In this document: positions 13,905 through 26,805 of the stretch, piece after piece
Layout: every line of letters begins with the position of its first letter
How positions within the stretch are numbered: the stretch's first letter is position 1
NCBI GenBank assembly: GCA_950295325.1
Contig: OX485803.1
Location: forward strand, 7,192,001-7,256,000
From: Polytrichum commune
Lineage: Eukaryota > Streptophyta > Polytrichopsida > Polytrichales > Polytrichaceae
Length of the DNA: 64,000 nucleotides
Direction of reading: 5' to 3'
The notes under the pieces: model-generated
Seen by the model: only the letters and a program-made list of their open reading frames with translations
Database searches by the model: none
Told to the model about the DNA's origin: nothing
Made by a program: the position numbers and the translations under genes

Positions 13905-14330
13905 CAAAATAGTTAGGCAACCCAAAAAATAATATATGTAAATTGGGCAGTTTCAAAGCACAATTATAATAAGTTAGGCATTCATCCAAGTTTCTCATAC
14001 ATTTTTGGGATGGCTATTGCTAATTTATTGCTAAGGTGGTTGATTTACCTTGAACCCTTACCCTCACCTTTGAAGCTCCCATTAGTTACCCTAAACTCTT
14101 ATGTGACATGATTAGTTATGTGTGCGAGATATGTTGCATTTATAAAAGATTATGGATTAGAAGTGTTAGAATGACAAGACAAAAAAACTCACAAAAGACT
14201 TTGCAATATATGTTTAGACCTATTGATACTTAAAACCTAATGTATTGAATTACAACACATGTGAACCGAGCTTTTATGAATTAGGCATTCATCTGATCTT
14301 TTTTTATAAAAAAAAAAGGCAAACCATGTC
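13905..14330 (+). repeat. Dispersed repeat E, copy 1
   Basis: Blocks such as AAATTGGGCAG, AATAAGTTAGGCATTCATCC and the downstream poly-T/A tract recur in the same order at 17345-17720. Similarity is patchy and non-coding, and the class is unknown. Confidence 0.6.
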
Positions 14331-14682
14331 AATAATTTCCTAAAAAATTAAGCACCCTTTTATTTACATATTTTCTGCCCAAGCTCCTAAGGAAACTAAG
14401 GTACCAAGTTCTGTGAGGAGAAGTGAAGCATGATCACCATTGATAAGTGCACATATGTTATTTACACAATCTCCTTCAGACATGATGAGCTAAGTTATAA
14501 CCAAGTTCTCATGCTAGCCAAGTTCATGAGAATGTGTAAAGCAAGCTTGCAGGGGCTTACAGACCTTTCTTATGGACTCTCCAGTGGCAAACAAGGCAAC
14601 TAGAAAGACCAATATAACGGTTATGGAGGGGTGATGAACAATGGCAGATCGCAAATGGGATCACTGATATATGTATAGAGTA

Positions 14683-15266
14683 ATCCCCCGCTTAAGTTCG
14701 CACCCGTTTAAGAACGCATCCCGGTTAAGTGCGCAATTTTTTTGACAAAAATCAAGATTCATACTTTAATGTTTGAACATGTCATGCAGAGTCATTTGCC
14801 ACAAATGCATGAACTTTTTACGCTTGACTCTCAATGTCATATTGTTAACATTTTGTTGAAACGTCTCAAACGATCGTCGCATGCAATTCATCATACATTT
14901 GTCCAACTTCCAATGATTTCACATCGTTGGGCTAATCATACGATGTGAAATCATTTGGCATCATTAGACATTAGCGCCGTTCGTTGCAGTATATTCTCCG
15001 GATTGTCCCAGACTTTCCAGGTGGCGCCTTCACTGACTTCATACTCCCGCCCCAATGCCCGCTTGCTCGGTGCGTTTGGCTTGCTCAACTTTGCAATGAT
15101 TTCACATCGTTGGGCTTCGGTCAAGTGGGTTGCCTCAGGTTTCATCAGTTTCCCGTTGCAATACATTGCATCAAAGGGTCTAGAAGGCGATATGAGTAAA
15201 GTACACACCTACCAACTAAATGCACACCAACAACTCCGATTCAAAGTGGGTACTTAAGTGGGAGAT
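14683..15266 (-). mobile_element. Pogo/Tigger-like (Tc1/mariner) element, internally deleted
   Basis: The element is about 584 bp. Its left end reads ATCCCCCGCTTAAGTTCGCA and its right end, on the other strand, ATCTCCCACTTAAGTACCCA, an imperfect terminal inverted repeat. Both ends are bordered by TA (14681-14682 and 15267-15268), the Tc1/mariner target duplication. The body carries a transposase N-terminus on the minus strand (separate entry). Most of the transposase, including any DDE catalytic domain, is absent, so it cannot transpose by itself. A short piece of the coding region around AACGATGTGAAATCATT is duplicated in inverted orientation at 14916-14957. Confidence 0.75.
14951..15166 (-). 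pseudogene. Truncated pogo-like transposase, N-terminal HTH region
   Basis: A 71-codon frame from the ATG at 15166-15164 contains LTEAQRCEIIAKLSKP, then KRALGREYEVSEGATWKVW and ends RTALMSNDAK. This is the layout of the N-terminal CENP-B/Psq-type helix-turn-helix of pogo/Tigger transposases: a start helix (EAQRCEIIAKL), a short turn, and a recognition helix region ending in ATWKVW. The family's second DNA-binding domain and DDE nuclease domain are missing. It sits inside an element with matching terminal repeats. The frame is still open, so a short DNA-binding peptide is possible, but a remnant is far more likely. Confidence 0.7.
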
Positions 15267-16769
15267 TATTGTATGTTGGTGATATGGTCAACATGACGTC
15301 TATTATACATTTTGGAAGGCCTCAACGACAAGGGTGCATGTGTAGGGATGCAGTCCCCATTTCAAAGCTTCTTAACACTTTGTTGTCAACAACGACGACG
15401 ATGAGGGATGGCATGGAATATTGATTCATATGCACATGTGCATCGGGCCAGGATAGCACATACCTAAATTTGTAGCATTATACAATTTGACAAGATTTGC
15501 AATTTTTGTTGTCTCCGGTTTCCACATGTAGTTGCTCTATTAACCCCTAAGTGCCCGAGCAACCATATATGGTTGATCAAAAATTTCGGCTCGTTTGTGT
15601 GTGGGCAGGTAAAATTCCTTTGACCGCGTAAATTTTTTTGGCGGGCAGTATGGAAGGGCAACTTTTGGATTGAGGCATTTTTGACCAAAAAGAGTAAATA
15701 TTCGATTTTAGAGAGGGTCAGAAAGGCATATGTGTCCGTGAAGTAGGGAATGGGTGGAGAAAGTGCTTTACTACTTCCTCAATGTTTCAGCTAATTGGAC
15801 TATTGTACTTGTTTTTGACATCCAAAGAGTTCTCATTATTCATTTCTTTTGAAAAGTGTCGTAGTGGAAAGAGTAAAAAAATTCCGTATTTTTGACCGTT
15901 GAATATTAGTATTCACAATTACCAATGTGAAGTAATTTGCAATATCAAATCGTCAAGTGTTAAAATAAAGAAAATGCATTTCAAGAATTGCAAGGAGGAT
16001 TGCGAAATGATTGGGATAGCTCTATATGCATACATAGGGTCTTTGGAATCACATTTTTGTATTCTTTCACATGTTGGAGTTGTTCATGTCACCTCAAACT
16101 CCTAAAACACTTATGAGCAAATCATACCAACATTGTGGGGAGGGGCGGCATACAAAAAAAAGAATGTATGCATTTCTCCTGTTTGTATCTCACAACTCTT
16201 ATGCAATCTCGGTCTCAAAATTGGTATGCATACTAATAAACAAGTTCTTTAAACATCTATACGGTTAGATTTTGGATAAAAGACAAATTCCTCCATTGGG
16301 GATTGTATTAAAGCCATGCACATATTTCTTAGGAAAAGTGCATTCCGAAAGGCTTGGGCACTTAGGGGTTAAATCAACTTCAGTAATATATCAATGTGAG
16401 CACCTCTTAGTTGATGCTCATGCTCTGCAAACAACAAGACAATCTCCGAAAGCACTTGAGAGAAGCTCTAGGAAATTCAAAATGAGCAAACTTTGGAAGT
16501 ACTCCCAAGTCCTTGACGTCACTCCTCTTTGGAACCACCATAGTCAACAATTTTGTATGATTTTAACACCCCTAATTGCCTACATGAAACTATGATGAAG
16601 TATTAGAGTTACCAACATCATACATGTATATTAGGTGAAAGTCTATGCAACAATTAGCACAAGGAACACTTACACAAATCCTTCGAAGGTAGGGCAAGTC
16701 AACTATGTAACATTGTTTGTCTTGCAAACATGTTAGTGGTCACCTAGATTGTCTGCAAACCATCCCTAA
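15267..16769. other. Intergenic DNA, nothing recognised
   Basis: No supported gene or repeat. A plus-strand 107-codon frame at 16272-16595 has no motif and is taken as chance. Confidence 0.5.
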
Positions 16770-17099
16770 AAGTCACTTCACAAGAACCAAGGGCCCATGT
16801 CATGTGAGGACCCTTGATTCTCATCCAAAGGCCTTACAATTAACATAGTTTGCTAGAATTTGCATCATGCCCACCTCTTGAAGGTGGGTCCAACCCAAAT
16901 CCAGACATATCATGAAACATTGTTTATAATCTGCCATATAGGAATCCCTATAGACTTTTCATCCATATCTTATTCGTTAGACCCTTGGACCTTCACCTAC
17001 TAGTGTGAAGTGAACTTGGACAATCTTAACCTTTTTGACCAACAAGAGACCTTTGAATGCAATGCTCATGGGCGTTTGGTTTTGTGTGTGAAGTGGCCA
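16770..17099. mobile_element. Tourist/PIF-Harbinger-type MITE, copy T2 (short form)
   Basis: The element is 330 bp, starts AAGTCACTTCACAAGAACC and ends with the reverse complement of TGGCCACTTCACACACAAA. It is flanked by TAA at 16767-16769 and TAA at 17100-17102. The interior matches T1 and T3 in order (CTCATCCAAAGGCC, CCACCTCTTGAAGGTGGG, GAAACATTGTTTATA, TAGACCCTTGGACCTTCACC). Confidence 0.8.
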
Positions 17100-17344
17100 T
17101 AAGCATATTATGTTCATTTTTTTCAGATGAGTATGAATCACACGGACAGTATTTTTAAAATATTTTTTAAATAGATCTTTGTCAATCTAGTCTATCAATA
17201 ATCACTTTAGCTGGAGAATTCAACAATAGTACGTACTAACATGGATATGTAGGAACAGCATTTTGAAAGCACAGAAATATTCCAAAGTTGCAGTGGTCTA
17301 ATATTATTCATGTCATAGTACCAAGTGTCCAACATGTAGCGATG

Positions 17345-17720
17345 ATAAATTGCGAAAGTAAGTTAGGCAGCCCATAAAATTATTTTCTAAAATTGGGCAG
17401 ATTCAGAAAGCAATTTCAAATAAGTTAGACATTCATCCAAGTCATTTTTCTAATTCATGGATTGTTTTCTTAATTTCATCTATGATGGCTACGATTAAAC
17501 TAAACACTTTCCTTAACCAGCATTCCTTACCCTAAAGTTTGAGTGAGATTGATGCCCCGTAAAGTCACTGTTGAAGTTATTTGATATTACTTTGCTGGAT
17601 TCCAGTATATGTCACTTGCATTATTGTGACTTTAGGCACCCTTTGAATGTTTTTTTTTGGAGGGGGGGGGTCTCAACAAAATCAATTTCTCATCAATTTC
17701 TTTTTAAATTAATTATATTC
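17345..17720 (+). repeat. Dispersed repeat E, copy 2
   Basis: This segment matches 13905-14330 in ordered blocks, including AAATTGGGCAG and AATAAGTTAGACATTCATCC. It contains a G9 run at 17662. It is non-coding. Confidence 0.6.
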
Positions 17721-17756
17721 CGCCCAAGATGCTAGAGAGTTGTAGTACATGATATA

Positions 17757-18085
17757 TAAAGATTTGTACAAATCCCCAACAAATATTGAAACTATGTTTT
17801 ATCTAATGTATGATACCTAGTCATAATTAGGACAACCTATCAAAGAGAGGAAGTGATTTAAAAATTATATGTGACAACGATGATTAGATATATGTCACAT
17901 GTGTTTTATTCTAAGTCATTTAAAGAAGCTCAAATATCCTTATGATTTAATTTACAAATACACGTACTCTAATTCGCATGTAATGCATATGCTAAATGTG
18001 CATTTCTTGAACGGATCATGTTAGAACCCGAAAAGTGATCTTAGACTCCTTTGTATGACGCATTCAAACCCACAACGGGCCTCTT
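17757..18085 (+). repeat. Dispersed repeat F, copy 1
   Basis: Blocks TACAAATCCCCAACAA, ATTGAA, GTTTTAT, AAAGAGAGGAAGTGA and GGGCCTC recur in the same order at 59228-59640 inside intron 15 of the LACS gene. It is non-coding with no obvious termini. Confidence 0.6.
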
Positions 18086-19275
18086 GAACATGTTCATGCA
18101 CAAATCATTCCGAATTGGTGTTACAAAGTAGGCCCCGTGTCCACCTCACATGAGCACACAATAATTTGATTCACTCATAGCCAAATACTTGACCAATGTA
18201 GACTTGGCAAGACCTTAAGTTTGGCACAATTGTTGAAGCTCACTTATTACACTTTAAAAGGTCTATATTGTGGGCCACATTATTATTGAGCATAATATGA
18301 AGTTCACGATCCTTTCTTTTCCTTGGGTGGATGGCAATGAGTTTGAAAACTTTAGACCATTCTTAATGTCGATTCAAGACCATTGAAGCAACTAACTTTA
18401 ATATTGAAGATGTGAGGACAAAATTCTCTCTATATCAACAAGATTTGAGAAGATTGAATGGCCACAAAGTCATAGTTGGGGTAGCTACACTAAATATTGT
18501 ACTTAATATCATCAATTATATTTCTCTTGCTCAACGCTTATTTTAAATTGCTCTTGTAGTGTCACCAACACTAAATGTAAACCCAATATTAATTGTCATT
18601 TCTTGTAAAAACTTTTGGGCACTTTAGATTTAATAATGTTAGGTCCGAGATGACCATAAACTACCGGATGATAGTGGAGAGATACCCAAACTGAACAGAG
18701 TGGTTGGCAGTTCGACCCCTGGCCGTGAAGTCATCTCTTTACTTGACAAAAAACTAGTCAGGTGGTCAAGCACCTCTTGTGTTCCAAAATAAAACAATGA
18801 ATAAAAAATCCAAAGAATGTGCGAAATTTGTTTTTGTCAACGGTTTTATATCTCTAATAGTTGAATGTTGATAATTAATGGTCGTTTCACCATTCTCAGG
18901 GTCGTTAGATTCCTTTTAGGCAATTACATATTTTTTGTTTAGAATAAACAAATAAACAAACCACTAAGTTCTCATATGCAACAACATATGAAATAAATAT
19001 CCTCTTCAAATAGGCCAGTAGATAGCCTCTTCCAAAGAGATTGAAGGACATCAAATTCTTCTTCAAAACACCATCTAAAGAATGTTTAACCCTTAAAGGA
19101 TGTGTGCTCTCAATATATAACCATCTACACAATTTAAACATGGCTCACACAGTTTATTATATATTTATATTTAGATAAAACACTGATATATTTGCGGGAC
19201 ATTTGAAATCTTATCATATACATTGTCTTATGTCAAGGAGAAAATAAAAATGTACTCATACTTGACATATATGAT
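18086..19275. other. Intergenic DNA, nothing recognised
   Basis: No supported gene. Text near 18650-18760 (GAGATGACCATAAACTACCGGATGATAGTG and on) recurs near 28765-28880, so an anonymous dispersed repeat is present. Confidence 0.5.

Positions 19276-19281
<6 letters not shown>

Positions 19282-19314
<33 letters not shown>
19282..19314. repeat. AT dinucleotide microsatellite
   Basis: This is a perfect run of about 16 AT units. Confidence 0.9.
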
Positions 19315-19317
<3 letters not shown>

Positions 19318-19649
19318 CATCCAAGTGCTCCCATGTTGAGTATTTAGATTGAAATCTTCAATAACATCAAGTTATTCAACTAATTTAGGAAGTGCACTTG
19401 AACAATAAGTTGATTCTGTATAAGTTCAACAACTTTTGACATAACTAGCTAGTAATGGAAGTATGTAGCTCGGATACATGTTTTGAGCTTCGAGAGGCCT
19501 AGTCTGGGCCTTTTAGACTCTCATGGGTTAACACTTGCAAGCTCCTTCATTGCTCATTCATTGATTGCAGATATCAATAGACTCACTAGGAACGAAAATA
19601 AGATCCATGGTGAAATACAAAGTGTTTTCCTCTGTTTTTTGGACAATAT

Positions 19650-19860
19650 TGTTCTTTGGAAAGGTCCTCCACCGCCGGGGCTAGACGCCCACCTATTCGA
19701 GTTGGGCCCCACCAACACTACCCAAGGTGAAATTGCAAAGAACTATCTTATAGCATGTATAGATTATTTGCTTGAGACTATTAGACTATGTAATTAGCAT
19801 CAAATGCTTTGTATTATTCTTAAGGGATCCACATACAATGAATCAACAAGAATCCACAAA
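19650..19860 (+). repeat. Dispersed repeat G, copy 1
   Basis: The segment (GGGGCTAGACGCCCACCTAT, CCCCACCAACACTA, AGCATGTATAG, CATCAAATGC) matches 50865-51040 in the same order. A 104-codon frame at 19483-19797 overlaps it but has no recognisable motif. Confidence 0.6.
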
Positions 19861-19904
19861 GGGTCAAGCTTTTACTAGGTCTCCTTAACCTCAGTCATAC
19901 CTTG

Positions 19905-20312
19905 GTAGTAGTGGGGGGGGGGGCAACCCAAAGTGGTAGACATGCCTAATTGAGTTGCTTCTCTTGATCACACACCTACATTTGAGTGGCATGTGGTATG
20001 GTATAGATGCATGAACAAATGCCCAAAAACATGTGTCTGGAAGAAATTGAAACGTGTGCTCAAAATATGATGATCACTATGAGGTCAATCATCAACGTCC
20101 TTTTGGGGGAAGGGGGGGGGGTATTATGACCATCTACTGAGCACAAAATATTCACTTTGATAATTAATAAGATGTTTGTACGAAATCCAAAATTTGTGAG
20201 GAGAATGGCTACGGCATCGATTTGGATTTGCTACCCATCTCATATTAATCACGTGTTTCATATCCTAGAAGAAGTAGGCTAGTCGGAAAAAATAACCATT
20301 GAAGACCCATCT
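19905..20312 (-). repeat. Dispersed repeat family D, copy D2 (reverse)
   Basis: Read on the minus strand, this copy carries the family-D blocks in order from GTAGATGGGTCTTCAATGG to CAATTAGGCATG. It contains two homopolymer G runs (about 19915-19923 and 20112-20121) in places where D4 and D5 also have C/G runs. Confidence 0.75.
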
Positions 20313-22507
20313 ACCGTACATCATGATCTCAGTCTAGACCTCAAATGAAACTTTTTCAACTTCTATTTGTGGTGTAATATATATACCTTCATACATAACC
20401 TTGCTCTTTCGCACACCCACACCCTTCTCGAATTGAGTGATCCTTCATTTGCTTCCCTCCCCTCTCCCTTAACAACATCGGTGAATAAGGTATGTGGGTC
20501 TTAAGTGGCTTGTTTTCTTAATCGGAACCCTAGATTTGCTTGGTATGTGGTTCGGTGAGGATCAAAGGGTACTCATCACAAAGACACATGTATAAAAGAG
20601 ATTGGACCATGTCTTCAAATATTAATGATTATTTTACACTCAATAATGAACACAATTGGGAGGACCTATGTATCCATGTAAGAAATCAACAAACATGCAC
20701 TTACCATAACCTTAACTAAATCAAGGTAGATTCAATTTTCATTATGGTTTTTGCATATGTTTCATTATAAATTTGCTCATGCAGCACAAATTTGTAATGT
20801 AAATCAAATCGGTAGAAGTTGGAGAACATGAAAAACAAACCAAATAACAACAATGTACCTTAGTGTGGCATTGGTGTCATGAGAAGGTTGCCAGAACGAT
20901 GCACCGGGTGTTAGTGTCAATATATTTCAAGCATATCTACTTAACCGTAGAGTATCCACATAGCTCTCCAAACAGGACATGGTTGGTCCTTAACATTTTC
21001 ATACCTATAATGGGGCATTCCCACCTGACATTAGTTAGAAGTAGTTTTAGTCTAAAAGCAGTTTTAGTTGTCTAGGGTTCACACATACGGCTCTTTTTAG
21101 TGCCGAGCCTAGGTGGCAAATGATGTGGCATGGCTTAAAAGTGGAGGTTTTTAAGCCTCAACCACCCACCCTCCCATCGGTACCTAAACATGAGGCAAGA
21201 ATATAGGAACTTTAAAAGTGTCGCCTCCCACCCTTGTGATTGGTTGCTTTTTAGTCTTAGCTATGAGGGTACGAGGAGCTTCATTAACAAAAACCAATGG
21301 TAAGATAGGTGAGTAGTAAGGCATTTGGGGATGGGACAAAAACTACCCAACATTCATTGCTTGGTAGATAAAACCATGAACATGTGTGAAAGCTACTTAA
21401 CTAAAACCTACTTGAAAATCTCCAGAGCAAGTTCTTGTAGGTGCATTGGGATAGTCGGATGCCTCCGCTATAACCGAGGGAGCTTTAACCGGTTTTTAGG
21501 AAATACTTTGGGTCTTAACTAGTATTTCCATCTCGTTTCCTTACAAGACCTTGCCAAATCTCCTCATGAACATAACATTACTCAATGCCATGAAATGTTT
21601 TTCTTTTCTTTTTCTTTTTCTAAATCCAAACTAAAGTCATTAAATGAATTAAACATAAACATACCCTAGCCTATCTTACTACTTCCAGTAGGTTCATGTT
21701 CACAACACTTACCATTGTGGAGGGTAAAAATGTTGAATCCTATGTAAGTCCCACCAATTATTATTTTAAACCATTCTAACATCTAAATCAAGGTCATAGG
21801 TCCCAAATTAGTATTTATGAATCAACAACACATCTATAAAAGAAGACTTTTATTGCACCCCTGATGGTAGGTCTTGCGGAAAAAATTCCACACACAATCT
21901 CCCATACTGAGTATTGAATTTGGATGTGAGAGATCCCAAAAAGAACAGTGTTGGCACACATGCCAACTTATTCCCAATCCACAGACTCGTAGAAGTTGTT
22001 GGAGAAGCATCCATGTCTAGCAACTACAGTAAATAGTCTTATGACTGTGGGCCACAATAAGTTTCATCCTACAATAAAATTATAGTAGAAAATTGACGCC
22101 AGCCACATTACTTGTTTTTCAAGGAAATAGATGTGGGTGATTATTTTATTTTGTGCTACTTTTGTCCTAAAACTAATATTCAATGTGTTGGTAAGAAGTC
22201 TTCATGAAGACTTAGGAAAATATTTGGGATCTTGGACCCACGTTATTTCCCCCTTAACTATAAAATTAGTGTGGTCCACGTTATTTATTCCACGTTATGT
22301 TCCAACTCACACCAATAGGAGTATTTAGTGTAGTTTGTAAACCTTCCTTTCCTGCAATTAAAATGCGTTTTTGTCAACACCGTCACTCATTCGTAGAAAC
22401 CACAAAAATGTACATTTTTCTTTGCCTAGCAGGTGCAATGCCTTCTGATTTTACATTGTCTCCACGTCATTGTAGAAGGCTTCAATGCCAACAATTGTTG
22501 TAATTAA
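20313..22507. other. Intergenic DNA, family-D fragment only
   Basis: A partial reverse family-D fragment (GATTGGACCATGT and neighbours) is visible at about 20530-20690. Otherwise I see no gene, terminal repeat pair or array. Confidence 0.5.
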
Positions 22508-22651
22508 CATTACTTAGCACTTAGTGCTAGTTTAGTGGGCCCTCATAATATAATAGTCGGATGTTCAAAAACTATGTATGAACACTTAGATTTTAACTAA
22601 GCTCCTAACATCTTGTTGTTATATTATGAGGGCCCACATCGCTAAGTAATG
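22508..22651. mobile_element. Small palindromic MITE
   Basis: The element is 144 bp. CATTACTTAGC at the left matches the reverse complement of GCTAAGTAATG at the right, and inside it GTGGGCCCTCATAATATAA (left) matches TTATATTATGAGGGCCCAC (right). The left arm also has the perfect hairpin TAGCACTTAGTGCTA. Non-coding; class not assigned. Confidence 0.65.
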
Positions 22652-23069
22652 ATATGTGGAGCTCTCGCATAGAAAGAAGAAAAAAAGAAAGAAAAAAATG
22701 AACATCACTGACGAGGAGCTTTCACATACACATGGCCATTTCACAAGGGGTCCCAACTCCCACACACATTAGCAAGTCCCAACATGAAGGCAAAGTCCCA
22801 ACTTTTGAGGTTCAAGACATCATTTAAATATGGTTTATTATTGTCCCAGCTGGATCTTGATTATTCTATGCACAAATATTCACAAGACTTGTGTTGCGAG
22901 TTGCAATTCTCAACACAAGTCCCAAGCCTCACCTCCAAAAAGTTTTACCATGTAGGCATCCATGTCATACTTGGGGCTTGGAACTTGGGACCCCGTGTGA
23001 AGTGGTAAGTCCCAATTTTCATGCTCTCAACGGCTAAGATTACACGGATTGACTCAAGTGACTTGGGAC
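22652..23069. other. Intergenic DNA, nothing recognised
   Basis: No gene or repeat structure could be supported. Confidence 0.5.
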
Positions 23070-23072
23070 TTA

Positions 23073-23570
23073 GGGCCACTTTACACACGAGACTAAGAGG
23101 ATGTGACCCTTACACCTCAAGCATTCTCATTGGTGGAAAAGGCGGAGCCAATTTAAGTTCGCTTCACACTGCACTTGACAGACCAGCAGAGTATGCAAAT
23201 GCACCATGGATGCAAAGCCTACATGGATTCCTACATGGCATCAAATGGATCATATTTCACGGTTACTTGGACTATTTTCAAAACTTACCTCTTCGAGGTA
23301 GGCCTCACACAAAACCATGAGACCATGGCACTCCAAACGCTCACAACCATTGATTTAGTCTATTTTATCATGTGTAAGGACCCACATGAATAGAAATCCA
23401 TTGAAATAGCATTTGATCAAGGGCCCAATCACATATGACTTCAAACTACACTTAAAATTTGTGACCACACTACATGATTTTGAAGGTGTATTGGGACAAC
23501 CTTTGGACACTTTCTTTTGGACTCTCACAATTTCATGGTCACGGCTCTTGGCTCGTGTGTGAAGCGGCCC
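23073..23570. mobile_element. Tourist/PIF-Harbinger-type MITE, copy T4 (long form)
   Basis: The element is 498 bp, starts GGGCCACTTTACACACGAG and ends with the reverse complement of GGGCCGCTTCACACACGAG. It is flanked by TTA at 23070-23072 and at 23571-23573. Its right-hand end is the reverse complement of the left-hand end of T1-T3, showing that the short and long forms share termini. T5 at 26217-26805 is a diverged second long copy. Confidence 0.8.
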
Positions 23571-24139
23571 TTAGGACTTGGGACCCGTGTGAGCCGGCCC
23601 TTACTTATTCGGTTGGTGTTCTTGCATTCCTCACTAACTTAAGTTAAGGAATTGGCAATGCATTTCAACCTTTTTCTTTGTTAGACGTTTCGGCTGCGCT
23701 CAAATTGTGCACTCAAAGAATGAGTCAACCAACTTGTTCCAAGACGAATCCCAATACATCCAAAAGTTGGACCTTATGTCTTGGCGAAACTTATGGCGAA
23801 TCTACTTAAGTATCGCAAGTTAGTGCCCGCATTGGAGGACGACTAAATCTTCAACTTTTTGTCCGACTTCCAGTGTATGATTTAACAATCTTGTTGCTCA
23901 AGGTCAGCGTAAACAACCCATTATCCCGTTCGTTGATCTTCGTACATAACACTCAAATGGGTCATGTTATTCAGTCATACATAACAATTTTAAGCAATGT
24001 GCGTTCAATCATGTAGGCCTTGAGAAATATAAGCATCGGATGCCCCAACCTGGTGTAAATTTAGATTTAATAAACTCAAAACGTGGTTCAGAATGTTTAC
24101 AATAATCAATCTGAGATAGACAACTAGTCTACTGGTGCG

Positions 24140-24476
24140 TTTTTTTTATTAGGATGTCTATATTTAAGTGGCAGGATATGACTACGTGTGATTCCAAGAG
24201 CGGATATCATAAATACATGTGCTTTGAAGAGATTGGACCGTGTGTTCAAAATATGATAACCATTTTAGTCTCAACGACCAACATAGTCAAGGGGGAGCTA
24301 CATGACCATTTAATGACCACAAAAGTTTTTACTTTGGCATTCATATGGCTCTACAAAATTATGAGGAAAGCGACTACAACCTCAATTTGGATTTGTTAAC
24401 CATCTTATACTAAACGCATGATTCAAATCCTAGAGAGTGGCCTAGTCGGAAAGACGAACTATGTGAGATCCATCTC
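24140..24476 (-). repeat. Dispersed repeat family D, copy D3 (reverse)
   Basis: On the minus strand it carries GTTAACAAATCCAAATTGAGG, a TCCTCATAATTTTGTAGAGC block, TTAAATGGTCATGTAGC and ATTTTGAACACACGGTCCAATC, in family-D order. Confidence 0.7.
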
Positions 24477-26213
24477 CCTTATTGTTGTAGGAAAAGAGGC
24501 ATACTAGGTACTACACTAATTAACCAAATTAGCGCATGTGGTCCTCATTCCTGGCACATGCACTATTTTGCCAAGTCTCAAATCCAATGAGCATGAACTT
24601 TCACATACTAAATTCATGAATACATGCTCACATAGGGAGGTCACTAGCTATGTACTTTTGTAAATTATGTGCAATCGGGAGTTATTTAAAGATGGGCTAT
24701 TTATCTAATTTTCTTGAATAATTGGCACCCTATTAGTAGATGAAATGGCACTTTAAGGTATTTTTCAAGACCCTATAGGTAAATATAATATACACGGTGA
24801 ACTTATTTTATAAACTTCATTTTATTTGTAAATTTTATTATTTATCAAAATCTTGGAATATTGACAAAATTGATGTTAATCTGTAATAAAAAAATACATT
24901 AATGAAAATTTCCAAGATTAAAAATTGTGCTCAATGCTAAATGTTGCAGTTTAGTGTGGTTATCTTCAAAAACATAAACAAAAACTTTAAAAAAGGAAAA
25001 AAAAATGGTTTTCACATTCAAGTTATGTGTGCAAAAACAAAACCAAATGAACCTACAACATGAGTCGAATATCCCACATTATTATATGAAAAGAATAATG
25101 CCCAACAATATTCTCTACAAGGGGCATGTGTTCAAGCTTGATTAGCAACAATGCAATTCTTACAACTATGATTTTCCCACAAATTCATCTAAGTTTTTAG
25201 CATCTAGAAGATTGAGCATATATATCTTCCTCATTGGATCATACTCCATTGTCATATTTGACATAATTGAATCATATACCCACTTACAATATGTTTGGTC
25301 ATGATGGAATTTGAGGTGTCATGGAGTAAGCATATAATAAACCATCATGATTTCACAGGTTAGCATGGAAACTCCCTTTTTATATGTAACCTTTTTTTGG
25401 GGGAGGTCAATGAGTTACCTTCACAATTCCCATTTCGTGCCAAATTTCCTCTGCATCATCTGAACCCGCCCAATGCACCACATACCACTGCCAACTCCTT
25501 GGAATATTGAAGTTGGGGTGTTGTTCTTGGTGTTGTGTTTCTTGGCAATTTTAAATGTTGAAGAAATTATAGTTTAATTTCTAGACACAAAAAAAAGATG
25601 ATCACATCATATTCCAATCTGCCCAACATGGAAGTGGGTGAGGAGGAGGCATTGATGTAGTTGTCATTGTTATTGAAGTACATTGAATTTGTAACTTGCA
25701 TAAGCATGTCCTTAAACAAAAATGGGTTGGCATTAAGTTGGGAAACCAAAATGGGCTTGAAGATTTTGATGTTTGTCACACTCCACGATCGACATAACTT
25801 TCACGATTGCAATACTAGATTCTCTAGACACTTCATCACAATCCAACATATTTGAAATAACATGTTGTGTTTCATCCTCAATAATGAGTAGAAGAAGCAT
25901 AGTCTCCTCCATGACTGTGTCCTCTAGCATACACTCAAAGTTTTCATTTGCTTCTTTCATTTCAACCCTCAAAACTTCAACATCACCATCATTCACCATT
26001 GTAGGCTTATTGTTTGGGTTGTATTCTAGATGAGTTGGATCAGCTCTTTCTACAGTCCACGAAGTGTGGAACCATGCTTGTTGTGAAGAGGTGGTTGCAA
26101 CTTGTGTCTCAAACTTCGTTGGCTTTGCGTCGAAGTTGCAGATCGACTTGCAAGATCCAAAAGCCGGGTCACATAAGACCCTTCATGATCCAAAACACAT
26201 CCTCCAATAACAC
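24477..26213. other. A+T-rich intergenic DNA
   Basis: No gene is supported. Overlapping frames at 25567-26033 on both strands have repetitive, low-information composition (Ser/Ile-rich on plus, Glu/Val-rich on minus) and no motif. Confidence 0.5.
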
Positions 26214-26216
26214 TAA

Positions 26217-26805
26217 ACTTCCTCAAAAGCACACACAAAACTCAGGGCCCACGACCATTACACTTCAAGCACTTTCATTGGTGGGAGAGGTAGTTGCAAC
26301 TTGTGTCTCAAACTTTGTTAGCCTTGTGTTAAAGTTGCATGACAGTTGCACTTCAAGCACTCTCATTGATGGGAGAGGTGGAGCCAGTCTAAGCTTGCCT
26401 CACAATATGCTTGAGGGACCAATGGAGTAAATGAATGCAAGATTACTAAAAAATCTACATGGATTTCTACATGGTATCAAATGGATTAGTTTCATGGTCA
26501 CTTGGATTATTTTCAAAAGCCACCTCTTGGAGGTGGGCCTAACACAACACTAGAGACCAAGGCACTTCGAAATCTCACAATTATTGATTTATTATATTTT
26601 ATCATGTGTGAGGACCCTACATCAATAGAAATTCCTTGAAATAGCATTTGGTTGAAGGCCCGGTCACATTTGACCTCACACTACACTTGAGGGCATGTGA
26701 CCACATTACATGATTTTGGAAGTGTCTTGGAACGGCCTTTGGACACTTCTTTTGGGCTCTCACAATTTCATGGTCGTGGCTCTTGGCTCGTGTGTGAAGT
26801 GACCC
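26217..26805. mobile_element. Tourist-type MITE, copy T5 (long form, rearranged left end)
   Basis: The right part (about 26365-26805) aligns with T4 throughout and ends GTGTGTGAAGTGACCC followed by TAA (26806-26808). A TAA at 26214-26216 may be the left duplication, but the left terminus is degenerate. A segment around GTTGCAACTTGTGTCTCAAAC occurs both at about 26093 and 26293, indicating an internal duplication. A 138-codon frame across it is a by-product. Confidence 0.6.

Noticed and set aside
26014-26430. 138-codon plus-strand open frame
   Set aside because: It runs across the duplicated left part of the Tourist-type element T5 and has no motif.
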